From contig CANCVB010000024.1 in assembly GCA_947381415.1 (NCBI GenBank), forward strand, positions 1-41,336: a DNA stretch of 41,336 bases. The letters are read 5' to 3'. Shown one piece after another: positions 37,584-41,336 of the stretch. Both the position numbers and the translations under genes were made by a program. The notes under the pieces were generated by a model that saw nothing but the letters and a program-made list of their open reading frames with translations, was not told the DNA's origin and ran no database searches. This DNA is from Burkholderiales bacterium. GTDB lineage: Bacteria > Pseudomonadota > Gammaproteobacteria > Burkholderiales > Burkholderiaceae_C. The first letter of the stretch is position 1; every line of letters starts with the position of its first letter.

Positions 37584-38908
37584 CAAAAGACATGCACAAA
37601 ATTGTGATCGTGGGTGGTGGCGCGGGTGGTTTAGAGCTGGCCACCCGATTGGGCAAATCCTTGGGTAAGCAGCGCAAAGCACTGGTGACACTGGTCGATA
37701 AAAACCGAACCCACATTTGGAAGCCCAAGCTGCATGAAATTGCCTCTGGCAGCATGGATTTTGGTGACCACGAGGTGGATTACATGGCGCATGCGCATTG
37801 GAACCACTTTACATTTCGCATTGGAGAACTCCACGGTTTGAACCGCGAAGGCAAAACCATAGAACTGGCGCCTTACATCGACAGTGATGGCCTGCCTGTC
37901 ACGCCGATACAGCACATCGCTTACGACACCTTGGTGGTGTGCATTGGCAGCTTGAGCAATGACTTTGGCACCCAAGGCGTGAAGCAATATGCACTTCGTC
38001 TGGAAAACCAGCACGACGCCAAACAGTTTCATTCCAAAATGGTCAACGCATGCATTCGCGCCCACAACCAAGCCGAAGCCATCAACAAACGTCAGTTGCA
38101 TGTGGCCATCATTGGCGCTGGTGCAACCGGTGTGGAATTGGCAGCAGAACTGCACCGAACCACCCGTGAAGTGGTTGCGTTTGGCTTAGACCGAATCGAC
38201 CCCGATAAAGACATCAAGGTCAGTTTGATTGAAGCTGCCGAACGAATTCTTCCTGCTTTGCCCCCGGCCCTGTCCAAAGCCACAGAACAATTGATTCAAT
38301 CCTTAGGCGTTCAGGTGCTGACCAATTCCAAGGTGACAGAGGTCTTGCCCACCGGCCTCAAGCTAGACGATGGTCGCTTGATCGAGTCTGAACTGGTGGT
38401 GTGGGCGGCAGGGGTCAAGGCGCCTGATTTTTTGAAAGACATCGGCGGTTTAGAAACCAACCGTGTCAACCAATTGGTAGTGTTCGACACACTGCAAACC
38501 ACGCGCGATCCGGCGATTTTTGCGCTGGGCGACTGCGCCGCATGCCCCTTTGTGGACGCCAATGGCACCCACACGGGTCTGGTGCCACCCCGCGCGCAAG
38601 CGGCACACCAACAAGCCACGCATGTGTACCAACAAATCCTGCGAGGCTTGGCAGACAAACCGCTGAAGCCCTACCGTTACAAAGATTTTGGGTCTTTGGT
38701 GTCGCTTGGAAAATTCAGCACCGTGGGCAATATGATGGGCGGCCTGATAGGCAAAAATTTAATGGTCGAAGGTTACTTCGCCAAATTAATGTACCTGTCG
38801 CTTTACAAATTGCATGAATTGGCCATTCACGGTTTTTTGAAAACCACGCTGTATACCTTGGCCAGAATGATTACCAAGCAAACCAACCCCACGGTCAAAC
38901 TGCATTAA
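37580..38908 (+). CDS. NADH dehydrogenase type II-like flavoprotein
   Basis: A 442-residue FAD/NAD(P)-dependent oxidoreductase of the NDH-2 type. The FAD site GGGAGGLELATRLG is at 12-25, the NADH site IIGAGATGVELAAELH lies in the middle, and the second FAD site is ALGDCAACP. The C-terminus (LMYLSLYKLHELAIHGFLKT) resembles the amphipathic membrane anchor of NDH-2 enzymes, which pass electrons from NADH to quinones without pumping protons. The ATG overlaps the PhyH stop (ATGA), so the pair is probably co-translated. The tail overlaps the convergent Spy-like gene by four bases. Related sulfide:quinone oxidoreductase is less likely. Confidence 0.88.
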   Translation: MTKDMHKIVIVGGGAGGLELATRLGKSLGKQRKALVTLVDKNRTHIWKPKLHEIASGSMDFGDHEVDYMAHAHWNHFTFRIGELHGLNREGKTIELAPYIDSDGLPVTPIQHIAYDTLVVCIGSLSNDFGTQGVKQYALRLENQHDAKQFHSKMVNACIRAHNQAEAINKRQLHVAIIGAGATGVELAAELHRTTREVVAFGLDRIDPDKDIKVSLIEAAERILPALPPALSKATEQLIQSLGVQVLTNSKVTEVLPTGLKLDDGRLIESELVVWAAGVKAPDFLKDIGGLETNRVNQLVVFDTLQTTRDPAIFALGDCAACPFVDANGTHTGLVPPRAQAAHQQATHVYQQILRGLADKPLKPYRYKDFGSLVSLGKFSTVGNMMGGLIGKNLMVEGYFAKLMYLSLYKLHELAIHGFLKTTLYTLARMITKQTNPTVKLH

Positions 38909-39381
38909 TGCCGCTGGTGAAAATGCCACGATTCCATATCGAATGTTTTTTTCTGATCGGTGCTTAATTGGTTGTAAAACTTTAAAATAGCCTCATGCCT
39001 GAGCTTCATGTGCGCTTGCATGGACGTGACGTGTGCTTCTTCAAACGCGTTCATTTTTTCCAAGCGCTCAGGTGTCGTCAGTTTTGACATAGCCACCTCG
39101 TCTTGCATGGCATTCTTTGCTTGTTCAGGCAAGGTGGTCATGGATTTGGAATAAGCCTCCCATGCAGGCTGCTGATCTGCATTCAGGTGCAACTTGGTTT
39201 TCATCTGTGACAGACGCTTTTCCATTCCCTTCATCATGGGGTGATGGCAGTCTGCATACGCATGCGTATGCATTCCCATGTCATCTTTCATGTGCTGGGC
39301 AGCCACTGCCCACCCAACAAACAGCAGTGCGCTGGCAAGCATAGACATTGCCGTGATTCTGGCAGCGGGTAATGTTTTCAT
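38905..39381 (-). CDS. Spy/CpxP-like periplasmic protein, His/Met-rich
   Basis: A 158-residue exported helical protein. A signal peptide (about 1-28, ending AVAAQH) leads into a His/Met-rich stretch (HMKDDMGMHTHAYADCHHPMMKGM) and then amphipathic helices (KRLSQMKTKLHLNADQQPAW, LTTPERLEKMNAFEEAH). The LTxxQ-like repeats match the Spy/CpxP family of periplasmic stress chaperones. The His/Met cluster suggests possible metal (Cu or Zn) binding, which is inference. ATG 39381 has AGGGA seven bases upstream. It is convergent to the NDH-2-like gene, with a four-base overlap. Confidence 0.72.
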   Translation of the reverse strand: MKTLPAARITAMSMLASALLFVGWAVAAQHMKDDMGMHTHAYADCHHPMMKGMEKRLSQMKTKLHLNADQQPAWEAYSKSMTTLPEQAKNAMQDEVAMSKLTTPERLEKMNAFEEAHVTSMQAHMKLRHEAILKFYNQLSTDQKKTFDMESWHFHQRH

Positions 39382-39416
39382 GTGAATTCCCTGTAGGTGG
39401 AAAGCGAAGTGCCTTC

Positions 39417-39444
39417 AACACGGGGAAAGTATGGGCGCGTTACA
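39417..39444 (-). promoter_or_regulatory. Possible ECF sigma-type promoter for the Spy-like gene
   Basis: On the minus strand TGTAACG (39438-39444) and CGTGTT (39417-39422) are 15 bases apart. This resembles extracytoplasmic-function sigma promoters with a GTAAC-type -35 and a CGT-type -10, and lies about 36 bases upstream of the gene start. The sigma factor itself is not seen here. Weak evidence, based on two short elements. Confidence 0.25.
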
Positions 39445-39588
39445 TCCCAAAAAGCCTTTTCTTCCTCTCACATTGCCGTCAAAGTCTTCAGCTGTTGACC
39501 TGAATCAACGGACTTGCTTGTTTTCATCCGACTTGGCGTGAAGTGAGGCAAGCGATGCCAGCCCTGACAGGGATCGTGCATCAAGGTT
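39445..39588. other. Intergenic region between the Spy-like and LOG-family genes
   Basis: This part of the 207-base gap between 39381 and 39589 contains no open frame of note, no convincing hairpin-plus-T terminator and no repeat. It probably carries the untranslated end of the LOG-family transcript and the upstream region of the Spy-like gene. Confidence 0.4.
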
Positions 39589-40401
39589 TCAGTGGGGATA
39601 AAAAGATTGGATCGCTTGCCAAGCTTGCATCGGTGTATCCACAAATTGGAAGCATTGTTGGTCGGCCTCGGTGATGGTGCCGTGATCAAGCATGACATCA
39701 AAACGAATGACGTTTTTCCAATAGCTGCTGCCAAACAACAATACCGGTACCTTTTGTGATTTGTGGGTTTGAATCAAGGTGAGTATTTCAAACAGTTCAT
39801 CCATCGTGCCAAACCCGCCAGGGAAAGCCACCAACGCTTTGGCTCGCAGCATGAAATGCATTTTGCGAATAGCAAAGTAGTGGAATTGAAAACTCAAATG
39901 GGGGGAGATATAAGGATTGGGAACTTGTTCATTGGGCAAGACAATATTGAGGGCCACTGAAGGGGCCCCCGCTTCATAAGCACCTCGGTTAGCCGCCTCC
40001 ATGATGCCAGGGCCGCCCCCGGTGCAAATGGTGAATCGATGGGGCGCAGAGGTGTCAGCACTCGCCTTGGCCACCAGACTGGCAAATTCACGGGCTGCTT
40101 CATAGTAGGTCGCATTTCGCACTGCCCGCTCGGCATGACTACGCGCTTGCTCGTCTTTGCTGGCCATGGCCTGTGCCAAGCGTTCTTGGGCTTGCTCAAG
40201 CGATACAAACCTGGCACTGCCAAAGACCACCACAGTTTGGTGTATACCGGCATGGGTTTGCAACACATCTGCTTTGAGCAGCTCCAATTGCAAGCGAATG
40301 CCACGCGCCTCATCACGAACCATGAAGTCGGGGTCATCGAATGCCAAGCGCATCGAATCCGTTAGTACATCGGGTATTTGAAGGGATGGGTTGATTTTCA
40401 T
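39589..40401 (-). CDS. LOG-family protein (TIGR00730 type Rossmann fold)
   Basis: A 270-residue protein of the LOG (lysine decarboxylase-like, cytokinin riboside 5'-monophosphate phosphoribohydrolase) superfamily. Key motifs are GGGPGIMEAANRGAYEAG and PGGFGTMDELFE, the paired signature of these enzymes, plus TVVVFGSARF near the start. It is longer than the small 190-residue LOG proteins, as is common in the group sometimes annotated as PpnN-like or as predicted Rossmann nucleotide-binding proteins. The ATG at 40401 is used; a TTG lies one codon upstream. It is divergent from the metallo-hydrolase gene, 37 bases apart. Nucleotide monophosphate hydrolysis is the likely activity. Confidence 0.87.
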   Translation of the reverse strand: MKINPSLQIPDVLTDSMRLAFDDPDFMVRDEARGIRLQLELLKADVLQTHAGIHQTVVVFGSARFVSLEQAQERLAQAMASKDEQARSHAERAVRNATYYEAAREFASLVAKASADTSAPHRFTICTGGGPGIMEAANRGAYEAGAPSVALNIVLPNEQVPNPYISPHLSFQFHYFAIRKMHFMLRAKALVAFPGGFGTMDELFEILTLIQTHKSQKVPVLLFGSSYWKNVIRFDVMLDHGTITEADQQCFQFVDTPMQAWQAIQSFYPH

Positions 40402-40438
40402 CAAGGTATTTTGCTACTGACCACACCTATCATGTCCT

Positions 40439-41336
40439 ATGAGCCTCCAAATCCATTTTTTAGGCGGTGCCAGCACTGTGACTGGCTCCAAGTACTGCGT
40501 CGAACATGGCGGCAAGCGTTTGTGGGTGGACTGCGGTTTGTTTCAAGGCTACAAGCAATTGCGACTGCGCAATTGGAACCCCATGCCCACGCCTGCGACA
40601 GACATCGACGCCGTCATCTTGACCCATGCGCATCTCGACCACAGTGGCTACGTGCCATTACTGGTTCGCCAAGGCTTTAAAGGTCGGATTCACGCAACCG
40701 AAGGCACACGTGACCTTTGCGGAATCTTGCTGCCCGACAGTGGCCACATTCAAGAAGAGGATGCTTTTTTCGCGAATAAGCACGGTTTTTCTAAACATGT
40801 GCCCGCATTGCCGCTTTACACCCAAAGTGACGCTTTGCAGAGCATGCGCCGTTTTCATGTTGAAACTTGGGGGCGAGTGTTCGAGCCTGTGCCAGGTTGG
40901 AAGGCGCAATTTTCGTCAGCCGGACATATCTTGGGCGCATCGAGTTTGCTGCTAGAGGTTGCTGGAAGACGCATTTTGTTCTCGGGCGATTTGGGTCGAC
41001 CCGATGACAGCTTGATGAACCCGCCTGAACCGCCACCGCAAGCAGATACGGTATTGATTGAATCGACCTATGGCGACCGCATTCACCCCATCGACAAACT
41101 GGGTGATGAGTTGAGTGCTGCATTGAAAAAAGTTGCTGCGCGCGGTGGGGTTGCCGTGGTTCCGGTGTTTGCCGTGGGACGCGCACAAGCCGTCTTGCAC
41201 AGCATTGCCCAGCTCAAAGCCCAGGGTGCCATTCCCCACAGCTTGCCCATCTTTCTAGACAGTCCAATGGCAATACACACCACATCACTGTACGGCAAGC
41301 ACATGGCAGAACACCGTCTTACTGAACAAGAAGTTC
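40439..41336 (+). CDS. Metallo-beta-lactamase fold beta-CASP RNase-like protein, C-terminus beyond window
   Basis: The plus strand is open from ATG 40439 to the window edge (299 codons). The protein starts MSLQIHFLGGASTVTGSKYC, has the zinc motif HAHLDH at 63-68, further metal-binding segments SAGHILGASS and FSGDLGRP, ESTYGDR, and the start of the beta-CASP region (PVFAVGRAQAVLHSI). This matches the RNA-processing group of metallo-beta-lactamase proteins related to CPSF73 (often called MBL fold RNA-specific exonucleases). The final beta-CASP and C-terminal motifs lie outside. An ATG at 40432 is in another frame. No clear ribosome-binding site is seen. Confidence 0.9.
   Translation, partial: MSLQIHFLGGASTVTGSKYCVEHGGKRLWVDCGLFQGYKQLRLRNWNPMPTPATDIDAVILTHAHLDHSGYVPLLVRQGFKGRIHATEGTRDLCGILLPDSGHIQEEDAFFANKHGFSKHVPALPLYTQSDALQSMRRFHVETWGRVFEPVPGWKAQFSSAGHILGASSLLLEVAGRRILFSGDLGRPDDSLMNPPEPPPQADTVLIESTYGDRIHPIDKLGDELSAALKKVAARGGVAVVPVFAVGRAQAVLHSIAQLKAQGAIPHSLPIFLDSPMAIHTTSLYGKHMAEHRLTEQEV

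Noticed and set aside
40378-40680. Plus-strand frame starting at 40378 over the metallo-hydrolase start
   Set aside because: It is in another frame from the real gene at 40439, whose zinc motif and domain order are clear.

Overview
The window looks like a chromosomal segment of a betaproteobacterium of the order Burkholderiales, most likely a Comamonadaceae-type freshwater organism. The call rests on gene order: guaB-guaA with rnfH-ratA/smpB nearby; hfq-hflX-hflK-hflC-DUF2065-hisZ-purA-phosphoribosyltransferase; der-bamB-yfgM-hisS-ispG-rlmN-ndk; and bamD divergent from rluD. HisZ next to purA and the betaproteobacterial GuaA length (549 aa) agree. Hand-counted sample lines give roughly 50-57% GC over much of the window, and genes are very tightly packed, which suggests a compact genome. 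No rRNA, tRNA, CRISPR array or insertion sequence was seen.

Layout from left to right. Positions 1-329 hold the N-terminus of a tyrosine-recombinase-type integrase on the minus strand, running off the left edge. It is separated from the 3' end of guaA by an AT-rich stretch with short direct repeats, the expected picture of a genomic island integrated at the end of guaA. Then come guaA and guaB (purine synthesis), two tandem, translationally coupled hybrid histidine kinases, rnfH-ratA, smpB, an orphan LolD/YbbA-type ABC ATPase divergent from a TesA-like esterase, mnmH (tRNA 2-selenouridine synthase), a cystathionine beta-lyase, a phosphoribosyltransferase, purA, hisZ, a DUF2065 membrane protein, hflC, hflK, hflX and hfq.

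Between hfq and der lies a two-gene accessory cassette (19.5-22.05 kb): a small exported protein with four cysteines in its mature part, and a large lipoprotein with N-terminal TPR-like repeats and a C-terminal secretin domain. No other secretion or pilus gene is visible. I consider this the best candidate in the window for an undescribed system.

The minus-strand block der-bamB-yfgM-hisS-ispG-rlmN-ndk-rluB-scpB-rluD follows. The pilW/pilF and rodZ genes that often sit between rlmN and ispG are absent: rlmN and ispG practically abut. The hisS-to-ndk part is visibly richer in GC than its left neighbours. The right end carries bamD, a DinG/YoaA-type Fe-S helicase, an exported coiled-coil protein of unknown role, zapE, a PhyH-family oxygenase-like protein whose first metal-binding His appears replaced by Arg, a type II NADH dehydrogenase-like flavoprotein, a His/Met-rich Spy/CpxP-like periplasmic protein, a LOG-family protein, and the start of a beta-CASP metallo-beta-lactamase-fold RNase-like protein cut by the right edge.

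Most of the window is housekeeping: nucleotide synthesis, translation and ribosome rescue, outer-membrane assembly (BamB, BamD), membrane protease control (HflKC), ribosome GTPases (Der, HflX) and rRNA modification (RlmN, RluB, RluD). The accessory content is the integrase edge, the kinase pair and the secretin cassette. Starts were chosen by ribosome-binding site, family N-terminus and neighbour spacing. Several genes appear to use GTG or TTG.
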